Below the pieces are notes generated by a model that made no database searches, was not told the DNA's origin, and worked only from the letters and a program-made list of their open reading frames with translations. A stretch of DNA of 64,000 nt from Pseudomonas hunanensis (lineage in GTDB: Bacteria; Pseudomonadota; Gammaproteobacteria; Pseudomonadales; Pseudomonadaceae): assembly GCF_013393325.1 (NCBI RefSeq), contig NZ_QJRC01000101.1:62001-126000 (forward strand). The letters run 5' to 3'. The translations under genes were made by a program, and so were the position numbers. This document shows, piece by piece, positions 16,867-25,689 of the stretch; positions within the stretch are counted from its first letter, which is position 1, and every line of letters starts with the position of its first letter.

Positions 16867-18012
16867 TCAGCAGACGTTTATTGAGGCCACGATACCCATT
16901 TCAGCAAGCATGACTGCATTCACTGAGTGTACGTCATATCGCTGCGCAGCAATCTCCCTTGAGCGTCGCCCCATGCGCGATGCCAGCTCGGGCTCTACCA
17001 CGAACCGCGTCATCGCCTCAACTAACTGATCAACGCTTTTCACCGGGACCAATATGCCGTTTTCTTCCGGCACCACCGTTTCGCGACAACCGGGTGCATC
17101 CGTGGTTATGATGGGGCGCCCCATGGCCATCGCCTCGAGCACCGTCCGCGGAGTACCTTCGCGATACGAAGGCAAGACGTAGATGCTGCAGTCCTCGATT
17201 GCAGGGCGGACGTCGCTCAATCGCCCTAAATACTGTACGGAACCTTCAGCGATCCAGCGATCCAGTTCATGCTGTGAAATGGCATCCGGGTTATCGTCGA
17301 TCCAACCAACCAGCGCAAAGCTTGCTTGCGGATACAACTGACGCAGTTTCTGCGCAGCAGCGGCGTACTCACGTACACCTTTGTCACCCAACAGCCTGGC
17401 GATTAGCAGAAAGCGCGGCGTCTGCGGCAACGGGGCCACCGCGAACGACGCTACGTCCACGCCAGAGCCATTGACCACGCACGATGGCACGTACTCCGGC
17501 AGAAGACTCAACGACCGAAACAATGCTTCGTCATCCGGGTTCTGAAAGAACACTTTATGCGTACAGCGCAAAGCTACCGCGTAGAGGGACTGCACTACCC
17601 TGCGCACAATACCCCGCTTGCCTTCCTGCTCGGGCTGCTGAAACGCGTAGCCCAGCCCAGTGATCAACGCAAAGCGACGTGGAACCCTCGCAAACCAGCT
17701 CGCCATCGCTCCGTAGACCACTGGTTTGACGGTGTAGCCCATCGCATAGGATGGACGAATCTGGCGCATCAATCGCCACAGTTGCATCAGCGAGCGAAGG
17801 TCCGCCAAAGGGTTCAAGCCCACACGCTGCAGTCCGATGTCATGAACGATCACGCCTTTCGCCTCTAGCGCTGCTCGCACCTTGCTGTCGGCATCCAGGT
17901 CCGGTGCTGCCACATGCACTTGCAGGCCACTGGCCTGCAACGCTTCAAGTAGCGGCCCACGAAAATTCAACAGTGATTCTGGGTGACTCGCAATCAATAG
18001 GAACTTCTGCAT
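16867..18012 (-). CDS. Glycosyltransferase family 4, PglA-like
   Basis: Cytoplasmic GT-B glycosyltransferase, 381 aa from ATG 18012, which follows the upstream stop by 1 nt. The N-terminal domain has S-H-P-E-S-L-L-N-F-R-G-P-L, then R-V-G-L-N-P-L-A-D-L, K-P-V-V-Y-G and R-F-A-L-I-T-G-L-G, an arrangement resembling PglA, which adds the second sugar to undecaprenyl-PP-bacillosamine. The C-terminal domain has the retaining-GT motif E-G-T-P-R-T-V-L-E-A-M-A-M-G-R-P (E-x7-E). The PglA resemblance fits the neighbouring aminotransferase, acetyltransferase and PglC-like genes. Donor sugar unknown, possibly the GalNAc-type product of WbpP. Confidence 0.87.
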   Translation of the reverse strand: MQKFLLIASHPESLLNFRGPLLEALQASGLQVHVAAPDLDADSKVRAALEAKGVIVHDIGLQRVGLNPLADLRSLMQLWRLMRQIRPSYAMGYTVKPVVYGAMASWFARVPRRFALITGLGYAFQQPEQEGKRGIVRRVVQSLYAVALRCTHKVFFQNPDDEALFRSLSLLPEYVPSCVVNGSGVDVASFAVAPLPQTPRFLLIARLLGDKGVREYAAAAQKLRQLYPQASFALVGWIDDNPDAISQHELDRWIAEGSVQYLGRLSDVRPAIEDCSIYVLPSYREGTPRTVLEAMAMGRPIITTDAPGCRETVVPEENGILVPVKSVDQLVEAMTRFVVEPELASRMGRRSREIAAQRYDVHSVNAVMLAEMGIVASINVC

Positions 18013-18013
18013 T

Positions 18014-19966
18014 TTAATGCTCTGCATACCAAGCCTGGAACATGAGGACATTCCACAGGTGATGCTGCCAGTTACGGCGACCACTCAAGTGCTCGTTCCA
18101 CATCTGAATAATCGGTTCGGGGTGGAAAATACCTTCTTGCCTCAAGCGAGAGGGATCAAGTTGCGCTGCAGCCCAATCGCGCAAGGGACCTCTCAGCCAC
18201 GAATCGAGAGGCAGACCGAAGCCTTGTTTGGGCCGCTCAATCAGCTCGCGTGGCACATGCCGGTAAAGTACTTCGCGCAGCACTCGCTTGCCCTGACCTT
18301 CATGAATCTTGAACTCAAGTGGCAACGTCCACGCCAGCTCAACCACCCGTGGATCAAGCATCGGAACTCGGCTTTCAAGGCTCACCGCCATAGCGGCTCG
18401 ATCGACTTTGACCAGGATGTCATCGGTCATGTACGTCTGAGCATCCATTGCCATCATCGTATGTGCAAAATGATCGGTGGCCGGCCACTGCGCGCTGGCA
18501 CTAAGCAACGTTTCGGGTTCTGTAGCGCCGATGATCAGGTTGGAAGGGTCCTGCCAATGGCTGGTCAAGGTGCGGAAGAACTCGCGCTGATCCGCCAAAC
18601 CGAGCAATCCCGCCAATTTGTGCGCTTTGTCGCCCGGGGTAGCAATATGTAGACGCGCAGGAATAGCGGGTTTGAGTACCCCGTAAACCTGGTCCCACCG
18701 TGCTGGCGACAACGAACGTAAAGCCAGCGAAGCGCCTTTACGAGCAATCGTTGGCAGCCGCGACAACCTGCTCCAGACCTTGTTACCCATCAGGTAGCGA
18801 TTGTAACCACCAAACAGTTCGTCGCCGCCATCACCGCTCAAGGCTACCCTGACATGGGTACTGGCCAATTGGCTGACTAAAAAAGTCGGAATTTGCGAAC
18901 TATCGCTGAACGGTTCGCAGTAGATGGAGGCAAGCCGCGGAATCACTGCCTGGGCATCACTTGGCGTTACATACAGTTCGGTATGATCAGTACCTAGATG
19001 ACGCGCGACTTCCTTGGCATAACCGGCCTCGTTGTAGGCGGCTTCACCAAACCCGATTGTGAATGTACGCACCGGCTGGCGACTCTGCGCCTGCATCAGC
19101 GCGACGATCGTGCTGCTGTCTACTCCACCGCTCAGGAACGCCCCCAAAGGCACATCAGACAACATTTGCTCCCCAACCGTCGCTGACAACTGTCGCTCAA
19201 GCAGGTCGGTGGCTTCGTCAAACGAACCTTGGAACGGATTACTCAGGCCCTGTTCAACCACCTCGTTGAGCGACCAATACGCGGTGGGCTGGGCATGTCG
19301 AGCCGTGGCGGGCAGGCCAAGTGGAAACTTGACGCAGTAACCCGCACGCAGCTTATAGATGCCCTTGTAGATGCTATAGGGCGCGGGAATGCAGTTGTGC
19401 CGTAAAAGCAATGTCAACGCATCCCGGTCAATCTCCCTGGTCGCCGCCGGATGGTGTTTCAAGGCTTTCAGCTCGGAACCAAACAGCAGGCTGCTGCCCT
19501 GCCATCCGTAATACAACGGTTTTTCGCCAAAGCGGTCACGCGCCAGGCTCAGCGTTTGCTCCAGTCGGTCCCATAGCGCGATCGCAAACATGCCAACCGA
19601 CTGCTGCAGAGTCTTCTCGAGTCCCCACGCAGCAATACCAGCTAGCAGCGTTTCAGTGTCAGAGTGACCTCGCCATGCAGGCGCACATCCCTGCGCTTCA
19701 AGCTTGGAACGTAGATCCAGGTGGTTATAGATTTCGCCGTTATACACCATGATGAAACGGGAGCAGGCGGATGCCATGGGCTGGTGGCCGGCTGGCGACA
19801 AATCGAGAATTGCCAGACGCCGATGCCCAAGAGCAAGGCCGACCGACTCGTCCATCCAGTGGCCGGCATCATCAGGCCCCCGATGGGTAATTTCAGTTGT
19901 CATTCGCCCAATGAGCGCCGATGCATCCAGCAATCCAGGGCTAAAAAATCCAGCAATTCCACACAT
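18014..19966 (-). CDS. wbpS: Glutamine-dependent asparagine synthase-type amidotransferase (WbpS-like)
   Basis: Class II glutamine amidotransferase fused to an ATP-dependent synthetase. M-C-G-I-A-G-F-F gives the N-terminal nucleophile Cys2, with Y-N-G-E-I-Y-N in the glutaminase domain and S-G-G-V-D-S-S as the ATP pyrophosphatase loop (near residue 265). Length 650 aa is typical of AsnB-like proteins in O-antigen clusters. P. aeruginosa WbpS and relatives are thought to amidate a hexuronic acid such as GalNAcA, the expected product of WbpO here. It lies between two glycosyltransferases on the same strand. A housekeeping asparagine synthetase role is less likely from context. Confidence 0.85.
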   Translation of the reverse strand: MCGIAGFFSPGLLDASALIGRMTTEITHRGPDDAGHWMDESVGLALGHRRLAILDLSPAGHQPMASACSRFIMVYNGEIYNHLDLRSKLEAQGCAPAWRGHSDTETLLAGIAAWGLEKTLQQSVGMFAIALWDRLEQTLSLARDRFGEKPLYYGWQGSSLLFGSELKALKHHPAATREIDRDALTLLLRHNCIPAPYSIYKGIYKLRAGYCVKFPLGLPATARHAQPTAYWSLNEVVEQGLSNPFQGSFDEATDLLERQLSATVGEQMLSDVPLGAFLSGGVDSSTIVALMQAQSRQPVRTFTIGFGEAAYNEAGYAKEVARHLGTDHTELYVTPSDAQAVIPRLASIYCEPFSDSSQIPTFLVSQLASTHVRVALSGDGGDELFGGYNRYLMGNKVWSRLSRLPTIARKGASLALRSLSPARWDQVYGVLKPAIPARLHIATPGDKAHKLAGLLGLADQREFFRTLTSHWQDPSNLIIGATEPETLLSASAQWPATDHFAHTMMAMDAQTYMTDDILVKVDRAAMAVSLESRVPMLDPRVVELAWTLPLEFKIHEGQGKRVLREVLYRHVPRELIERPKQGFGLPLDSWLRGPLRDWAAAQLDPSRLRQEGIFHPEPIIQMWNEHLSGRRNWQHHLWNVLMFQAWYAEH

Positions 19967-19999
19967 TGACGCGCACCTTGTGAATTCAGCGTTGCAAGC

Positions 20000-21109
20000 T
20001 CATGAGACAGTCAGGCTTTTCAAGAGTTTTTCGAGAACCGGCGCCTGCGCCTGTAGCGAATACCTGGACTCGACTGCATGCCTGCCAGCCAAGCCTAGAC
20101 GGGTACGCTCTTCCCGATCAGATAGCAACCTGGACAACGCGGCCAGCCACTCTGCTGACTCACTGGCAAGCAAACCACATTGATTGTCGGCTACGATCTC
20201 GACATTGACCCCAACCGGCGAAGCGACTACGGGCACACCTGAAGCCATGTACTGGATAAGCTTGTATCCACATTTGCCTTTTTCCCACGGGCCATCAATC
20301 AGCGGCATGATGCCGATGTCCATCAGCTCAATCAGACTAGCCTCACTATCCTCAGTCCATGGAAACGTTTCAACTTCTATACCGGGCAACTGAGCGACTA
20401 TATTCGGCGTTGCCCCGACCAACATGAGCTTGGCACTGTATCGAGTACAGGCCTCCAGCAATGCCGCGTGAATGCTGACGACGTACTTCTGGGTAGAAGG
20501 CGAGCCGATCCACCCGATCACCAGTTGCTGCCCCTCATCTCGGCTGATTACTCTATAGCGATGATGGTCGACCACAGTCGGAATGATCGCAACGCACTTG
20601 GCTCCAGCGCGCCTTGCTCGATCCGCCAAATACTCATTGCCGGCTACGACGATCCTAGAGGCACGCATGACCTGGTCGATCTTACTACCCAGCAATCGAC
20701 GCACCCAGGAGTTCGCAGAGAGGTCATAGTTATGAAACACGGCGTCGTCGTAATCGACTATATAGCGACTGCCCGCGGCACTTAGCCAGCGCTCGAACAC
20801 CGCAGGAACGAACGGGAACAGTTCCTTTTCAATCCACACCGCATCGTATCTGCGTGCACGAAGTAACACGGCCATGCGCTTCAGATAATAACGCAACAGT
20901 TTCAAGGGCGAGCGCTTGGATGAGGCATAAAGATCGTTTAAGTAATCCTCGCCAAAGAAAGCGCTAACCTCCAATTCAAGCCCGCTGCTTTGCAGCGCAG
21001 GGAAGTACTGCAGGATCCTCAAGCGGCTGCTAGCGCCCATTCGCGTATATTTGCTGAGGATAAGAATTTTTTTCATGGCTTTGCCCGAATAATTATTCAA
21101 GCCATTCAT
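20000..21109 (-). CDS. Glycosyltransferase family 4
   Basis: GT-B glycosyltransferase with N-terminal K-K-I-L-I-L-S-K-Y and R-L-R-I-L-Q-Y, a D-Y-D-D-A-V-F-H segment near residue 118, and C-terminal G-W-I-G-S-P-S-T and K-C-G-Y-K-L-I-Q-Y-M-A-S-G-V-P, which is the sugar-nucleotide-binding region of GT4 enzymes. ATG 21109 overlaps the preceding stop (ATGA), favouring coupling; ATG 21076 is an alternative and gives the cleaner family N-terminus. One of three non-initiating transferases of the cluster. Acceptor and donor cannot be assigned from sequence alone. Confidence 0.87.
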   Translation of the reverse strand: MNGLNNYSGKAMKKILILSKYTRMGASSRLRILQYFPALQSSGLELEVSAFFGEDYLNDLYASSKRSPLKLLRYYLKRMAVLLRARRYDAVWIEKELFPFVPAVFERWLSAAGSRYIVDYDDAVFHNYDLSANSWVRRLLGSKIDQVMRASRIVVAGNEYLADRARRAGAKCVAIIPTVVDHHRYRVISRDEGQQLVIGWIGSPSTQKYVVSIHAALLEACTRYSAKLMLVGATPNIVAQLPGIEVETFPWTEDSEASLIELMDIGIMPLIDGPWEKGKCGYKLIQYMASGVPVVASPVGVNVEIVADNQCGLLASESAEWLAALSRLLSDREERTRLGLAGRHAVESRYSLQAQAPVLEKLLKSLTVS

Positions 21110-22023
21110 CGCGTCTTACCCGTAGTGAACCAATCACCCAGCCAGGCGAGTAATAGACGATAGGCCTGAAGCGTCTCACCTACTCCCCTGCGCTTAAGCA
21201 TCGCAAGGCCGATTCGCAAAAATGGTTCAGGCACAATTGTCGCCAATAGCACCAAGGTGCCGGACGCCCGCCCGAGGTGCTTGAACGCATAGAGAATCCG
21301 GCTTCTCAATGAGTAAAAAAGCCTGCGAGCCTTGACCTGATCCGATGTACCTCCACCTTTGTGGAAAGCCTTTACCTTGGTCAGAAACTCGATGCTATAT
21401 CCTTCATCCTTGACCCGCTTCGACAAATCCAAGTCTTCAAGGTAAACAAAGAAGCGCTCATCAAAGCCGGCGAGCCTGTCAAAAAGTTCGCGGCGAATAA
21501 GGTAAAACGCGCCGATCACATGATCTACGGAACGATCAGTATCATGCGCCCACTCAGCCATGAAAAAACCCAGACGCGGCACAAAACGGTCCAGGCCCAG
21601 TGCATGTGCGAGAAAACTGCGTGTTGTCGGCAAACGGGTACAGCTGCGCGCGATGTGCCCGCTCTCTTCTTCCAGCTGCACCCCGCACACGCCGACAGAC
21701 GCGTTGCGTGGGTCACGCATGAAAGACAACACGTAATCCAGAGTGCTTGGATACACCGCCGCGTCAGGGTTGAGGAACAGAACAAAAGGAGAGCGTCCTT
21801 GGGCCGCACCCAAATTGCAAGCCCGTGCAAAACCAAGATTAGCGCCTGTCCGCAAAACACTGATCCCATCCTGCTCCAAACCTAAATCAGAGCCATCGGT
21901 GGAGCCATTGTCGACGACGATCACCTGCAGCTGGGCCTTGGCAATGCTAGCCTGCAGCGAGTTGATACAGTCACGAATCTGCATGCCCGAGTTCCAGTTA
22001 ACAATAACTACATCAATATCCAT
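21106..22023 (-). CDS. Glycosyltransferase family 2, rhamnosyltransferase-like
   Basis: GT-A enzyme of 305 aa. I choose ATG 22023, which has AGGGA 8 nt upstream, over a TTG two codons earlier. Motifs in order: D-V-V-I-V-N-W-N-S-G, V-D-N-G-S-T-D-G-S, N-L-G-F-A-R-A-C-N, L-F-L-N-P-D-A (DxD-like) and V-Y-L-E-D-L-D-L-S. This pattern is common in rhamnosyltransferases of the WbbL type, which fits the complete rmlABCD set in the cluster. It overlaps the wzy stop region by 11 nt and the next GT gene by 4 nt. Confidence 0.88.
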   Translation of the reverse strand: MDIDVVIVNWNSGMQIRDCINSLQASIAKAQLQVIVVDNGSTDGSDLGLEQDGISVLRTGANLGFARACNLGAAQGRSPFVLFLNPDAAVYPSTLDYVLSFMRDPRNASVGVCGVQLEEESGHIARSCTRLPTTRSFLAHALGLDRFVPRLGFFMAEWAHDTDRSVDHVIGAFYLIRRELFDRLAGFDERFFVYLEDLDLSKRVKDEGYSIEFLTKVKAFHKGGGTSDQVKARRLFYSLRSRILYAFKHLGRASGTLVLLATIVPEPFLRIGLAMLKRRGVGETLQAYRLLLAWLGDWFTTGKTR

Positions 22024-23245
22024 GTGCAAAGTCCCTGTTGAAGCGTTCTATCAATCGATAATTCAACAAAGCAACAGGCACGAACAAAACCCACATATAA
22101 TCGAATTTAGCCAAATAGGGGTTGGTTGCCGTAGCCAACAAAAACGAAATCAGCCCGCAAAGATAATAGAACTCGAAGCTTTCACGCCCTTTGCGACGGA
22201 CCTCCCGAGCCAGGAAAGCCATGAGGAAGAGCACCCCCGCTGCATAGATTGAAAAACCCAAAAGTCCATATTGAAAAATAAGCGATATATAAAAAAGCTC
22301 GTACGCCCACGGCATTTCTTCGGAGCGGATATAGCTGGCTACAGCGCCAGCCCCTGCCCCCCAGAACGGGTGAGCAAGAATCCCGTCCATTAATGATGCA
22401 AACTGAGTCGCGCGCTCCGAATTGCTTGCGTCACCACCAAAATCAAAAATTGACGAAACCCGCTCATAGATGTAGTCGGGCCAAAGTGAGTATACAAACA
22501 CTGCAAGCGCTATGGTTCCTCCGGCGAACAGGCTGACTTTTAGTACCGCCAGCCCGCGCCCTTCGGGAGCACCCCAGGTTATACAATATGCAATGATTGG
22601 CCCTAGTACTGCCGTGACCAAAATGACACGTCGCCCGGAAAGCAGGACAACCAGCACCAGTCCGACAAATGTAACCAGCCCTACAAGGCTGAAGCGCTGG
22701 CAAATGACCCTGCACAGCATGAACGACAGCAGAAAAATAACACTGGAAACATTGGGCAGGGTGAACTTCAAATAGCCGACGCCATAATCGACGACAGCCT
22801 CATCAGCGTATAGAGCCCGCAACCCCGCCCCTAACGGGTTGCCGGGCAAGGCGATTTCACTTGCAACGAACCCCAAGTCGATAAGCCCGATCAACAACCC
22901 CGCAACAACCATCAAGCGATCCAGCCCATTACTGTCTCCCTGATAGAGCATCGCGAGAATCGTGAACAGTGCGGGGTATATCACCATCACAGTGAGCACA
23001 CGTAGCGCGCCAGGGTTGCCTAGGTAAGTGCCGTAAACGGACCAGCCAAGCCCGATGAACGAGAACACCAATGCAACCCAAAACAAACGTGAGTCAACCT
23101 TTCCTACCACCCCACCGCCCAGCAGCAGGCAGCCAAGTGGTAGCAATAGCGCCACTGTCTTGAATGCAGTGAAGCTCGTAGGAAATACCAAGGACAGAAG
23201 CAGAATCAGGCCAGCCACTCGCTGGGCGAAGTCATTCAACTGCAT
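22013..23245 (-). CDS. wzy: Probable O-antigen polymerase
   Basis: Hydrophobic protein of 410 aa with about 10-12 membrane segments and a larger periplasmic loop around residues 265-310, containing F-W-G-A-G-A-G-A-V-A-S-Y, similar to the HPxxGxG region of Wzy/WaaL proteins. Wzy proteins share little sequence, so the call rests on topology and position next to wzx and transferases. I start at ATG 23245 because AGGA is 9 nt upstream; an upstream GTG at 23272 also opens the frame. It overlaps the wzx stop by 14 nt. It would join O-units in the periplasm in a block whose length Wzz sets. Confidence 0.78.
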   Translation of the reverse strand: MQLNDFAQRVAGLILLLSLVFPTSFTAFKTVALLLPLGCLLLGGGVVGKVDSRLFWVALVFSFIGLGWSVYGTYLGNPGALRVLTVMVIYPALFTILAMLYQGDSNGLDRLMVVAGLLIGLIDLGFVASEIALPGNPLGAGLRALYADEAVVDYGVGYLKFTLPNVSSVIFLLSFMLCRVICQRFSLVGLVTFVGLVLVVLLSGRRVILVTAVLGPIIAYCITWGAPEGRGLAVLKVSLFAGGTIALAVFVYSLWPDYIYERVSSIFDFGGDASNSERATQFASLMDGILAHPFWGAGAGAVASYIRSEEMPWAYELFYISLIFQYGLLGFSIYAAGVLFLMAFLAREVRRKGRESFEFYYLCGLISFLLATATNPYLAKFDYMWVLFVPVALLNYRLIERFNRDFAHGY

Positions 23246-24518
23246 TGACCAGATTCCTATTGCCTCTCGCACGCGACACGGCCCAACCCAGTAGCAGCGT
23301 GTCCAGCAGCATGCGTAGCAACCAGGCTATCGCAGCACCAACCACACCCAGATCCTGGATGAACCAGTACAGAGCACCCACGAACAACGGCAATTCAATC
23401 AAGTGGAAAATGGCTGTGATTCTGGAATGCCCCTGAGCGTGCAAAAAAGCATAAAACATGGCGCCAAGGCCGTTCAGGAATACGCCCGCACACAGAATAC
23501 GCCCCACTGCCACCGACTCGGCTGTCACGTATTCGCCTACCCAGAGGTTGAGGACGACCGGCATCAGCAGCGCCATGGCACTCATGGTTACCAGCATCAT
23601 CAGAGCCACCCGGATCGTCCAAGTACGGAACAACGCACACGCTTTATCCATGCCCTGCTGCATCAAGGCTGCAATCGCAGGAAACGCGACAGTGGTAACA
23701 GCTCCAACCAAAATCATCGCTTGCACGGTAATTTCGTAGGGGATCACGTAGGCCGTCACCGCAGCGGCAGATAAAAGGACGCCGACAAAAAAACGGTCTG
23801 CTTGCACCAGAAACGGGCTAACTACACTGCTGACCGTAACCCATCCGCCGAATTGCAACAGTCGGATAGCCTGCTCTTTTGCATATCGACCGGGCTGCTG
23901 CCCCTGTAGGCATCCTTTTGCGCTGTACCGGTAAATCAGCAGCGCAACCGCACGCGAAACTACCAAGGTCGACACCAACCACGGCAGTTCATGAGTGAAC
24001 TGAGCTACAAGGTACGGCCCACCAAAGTTTGCTACCCCCAAACCTATTCGCAACAGGCTGATACCCTTGAAATTGAGGTACGCCTCATTCACGCCCCGGT
24101 ACGTTGCGCTCACCGCCTGCATAGGCAGCGCAAAGGCCAGAAGCAGCAGGGACAACGTGATTTCTGTACCGGGAATACTCTGCCGTGGAATGAACTGCTG
24201 CACCCCCGCGGCCGAGCCCAGCGCGATTGCCACCAACCCTACGACGCCGACCACCGAAGTCAAGGTAACTGCCGTTGCGACAACATCTGCAATCACGGCG
24301 GCCTGCGGGCCGTCTCGCAGGGATGCGATCCGTTGGGTCAACGCACGACCTATTCCTAGGTCGAGTGCACCGGCGTACCCGATCAAACCCCAAGCGAGCG
24401 CAAGAAGACCAAAACGCTCAGTACCTACTATTGCAATCAAACCCGGAACTGTAAGTGCAGCGATAATGAGCGGCAGCCCCAGGCCAAGCAGATTCCAAAC
24501 GATATTTTTGTAATGCAC
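23232..24518 (-). CDS. wzx: O-unit flippase, polysaccharide biosynthesis (MOP) family
   Basis: A 428-residue protein with about 12 hydrophobic segments and the MATE/MOP-type N-terminus (hydrophobic stretch ending in E-R-F-G-L-L-A-L-A-W), typical of Wzx proteins that move undecaprenyl-PP-linked O-units to the periplasm. The loop between segments 2 and 3 carries G-I-G-R-A-L-T-Q-R-I-A. It lies between wbpP and wzy, the usual order in Wzy-dependent clusters. Specificity for the first sugar of the unit is a known property of some Wzx proteins, relevant because two initiators are encoded here. Confidence 0.88.
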   Translation of the reverse strand: MHYKNIVWNLLGLGLPLIIAALTVPGLIAIVGTERFGLLALAWGLIGYAGALDLGIGRALTQRIASLRDGPQAAVIADVVATAVTLTSVVGVVGLVAIALGSAAGVQQFIPRQSIPGTEITLSLLLLAFALPMQAVSATYRGVNEAYLNFKGISLLRIGLGVANFGGPYLVAQFTHELPWLVSTLVVSRAVALLIYRYSAKGCLQGQQPGRYAKEQAIRLLQFGGWVTVSSVVSPFLVQADRFFVGVLLSAAAVTAYVIPYEITVQAMILVGAVTTVAFPAIAALMQQGMDKACALFRTWTIRVALMMLVTMSAMALLMPVVLNLWVGEYVTAESVAVGRILCAGVFLNGLGAMFYAFLHAQGHSRITAIFHLIELPLFVGALYWFIQDLGVVGAAIAWLLRMLLDTLLLGWAVSRARGNRNLVNAVE

Positions 24519-24616
24519 CGAATCCTCTCACACTGATGGCAGACCAAGCTGGGGCTGCCGCGCAGCACCAGCGGGCTCAAGCCAATGTAATCTCAAGCAG
24601 TCGCACAAGTTGTCTT

Positions 24617-25642
24617 TCAGGCCAGGAACTGAATGTACCAAGGCATAGCCTTGGAAATACCGCGGGTGACATCATAAGCGGGCGCGTAACCCAACAGCGA
24701 CTGCGCCTTGGAAATGTCCGCTTGTGAATGCCTGACATCGCCGGGGCGAAATTCTCGATACACCGGGCCCTTGCTGTAGACAACACCGTTCTCCTGCAGG
24801 CCTTTACGCAATGCCTCGAACAACTGGTTCAGAGTGGTGCGACCACTGACCGCTACGTTGTAAATCTGGTTAACCGCCGCCGGGTCGGAACTGGTCGCAG
24901 CCAACAGATTCATCTGCACAACGTTTTCAATGAAGCAGAAATCACGACTGGTTTCGCCATCGCCATTGATAAACAGTTCATCACCACCAACCATGGAAGC
25001 GAGCCATTTGGGAATGACCGCCGCGTAGGCGCCTTGCGGATCCTGGCGACGACCGAACACATTGAAATAGCGCAAGCCGACGCTGTTGAACCCATAGGAT
25101 TTGAAGAACACGTCAGCATACAGCTCGTTCACATACTTTGTTACCGCATACGGCGATAATGGCTTGCCGATTACGTCTTCAACTTTCGGCAAGGCGGGAT
25201 GATCGCCATAAGTCGAACTGCTTGCCGCATAGGTGAAACTCTTTACCGCCGAATCACGTGCCGCAACCAGCATGTTCAGGAAGCCATCAATGTTAGTGGC
25301 ATTCGTAGTGATAGGGTCGTTAAGCGAACGCGGCACCGATCCCAATGCCGCCTGATGCAAAACATAGTCCACATCGCGACAGGCCGTATGACAATCGCCC
25401 AGGTTGCGGATGTCACCCTCCAAGAAGCTGAAACGGCTCCACTGCTGAGCGCTGACGTTAGACTTTACCTCGTCCAGGTTACGCTGATGCCCCGTGGCGA
25501 AGTTATCCAACCCCACCACCGTCTGGTCGAGCAAAAGTAAGTGCTCGAGAAGGTTGGAGCCGATAAAACCTGCCACCCCGGTGATCAGCCATTTCTTAGG
25601 GGCTTGGGGAAGCGATTTTTGAAGAACTTCGTATGCCGTCAT
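24617..25642 (-). CDS. wbpP: UDP-N-acetylglucosamine C4 epimerase, WbpP-like
   Basis: Extended SDR of 341 aa that interconverts UDP-GlcNAc and UDP-GalNAc (or the uronic acids). G-V-A-G-F-I-G-S-N-L-L binds NAD; A-A-S-S-S-T-Y-G-D and Y-A-V-T-K give the Ser-Tyr-Lys catalytic set; S-V-P-R-S-L-N-D-P is the GalE/WbpP specificity region. These match WbpP of P. aeruginosa O6 and TviC of the Vi locus closely. It follows wbpO in the same operon, as in those loci. A 98-bp gap to wzx carries nothing I recognise. Confidence 0.93.
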   Translation of the reverse strand: MTAYEVLQKSLPQAPKKWLITGVAGFIGSNLLEHLLLLDQTVVGLDNFATGHQRNLDEVKSNVSAQQWSRFSFLEGDIRNLGDCHTACRDVDYVLHQAALGSVPRSLNDPITTNATNIDGFLNMLVAARDSAVKSFTYAASSSTYGDHPALPKVEDVIGKPLSPYAVTKYVNELYADVFFKSYGFNSVGLRYFNVFGRRQDPQGAYAAVIPKWLASMVGGDELFINGDGETSRDFCFIENVVQMNLLAATSSDPAAVNQIYNVAVSGRTTLNQLFEALRKGLQENGVVYSKGPVYREFRPGDVRHSQADISKAQSLLGYAPAYDVTRGISKAMPWYIQFLA

Positions 25643-25689
25643 TTTTCATCCCAGCCTGCAATAATTGACAATTCTGACACCCCTACCAA

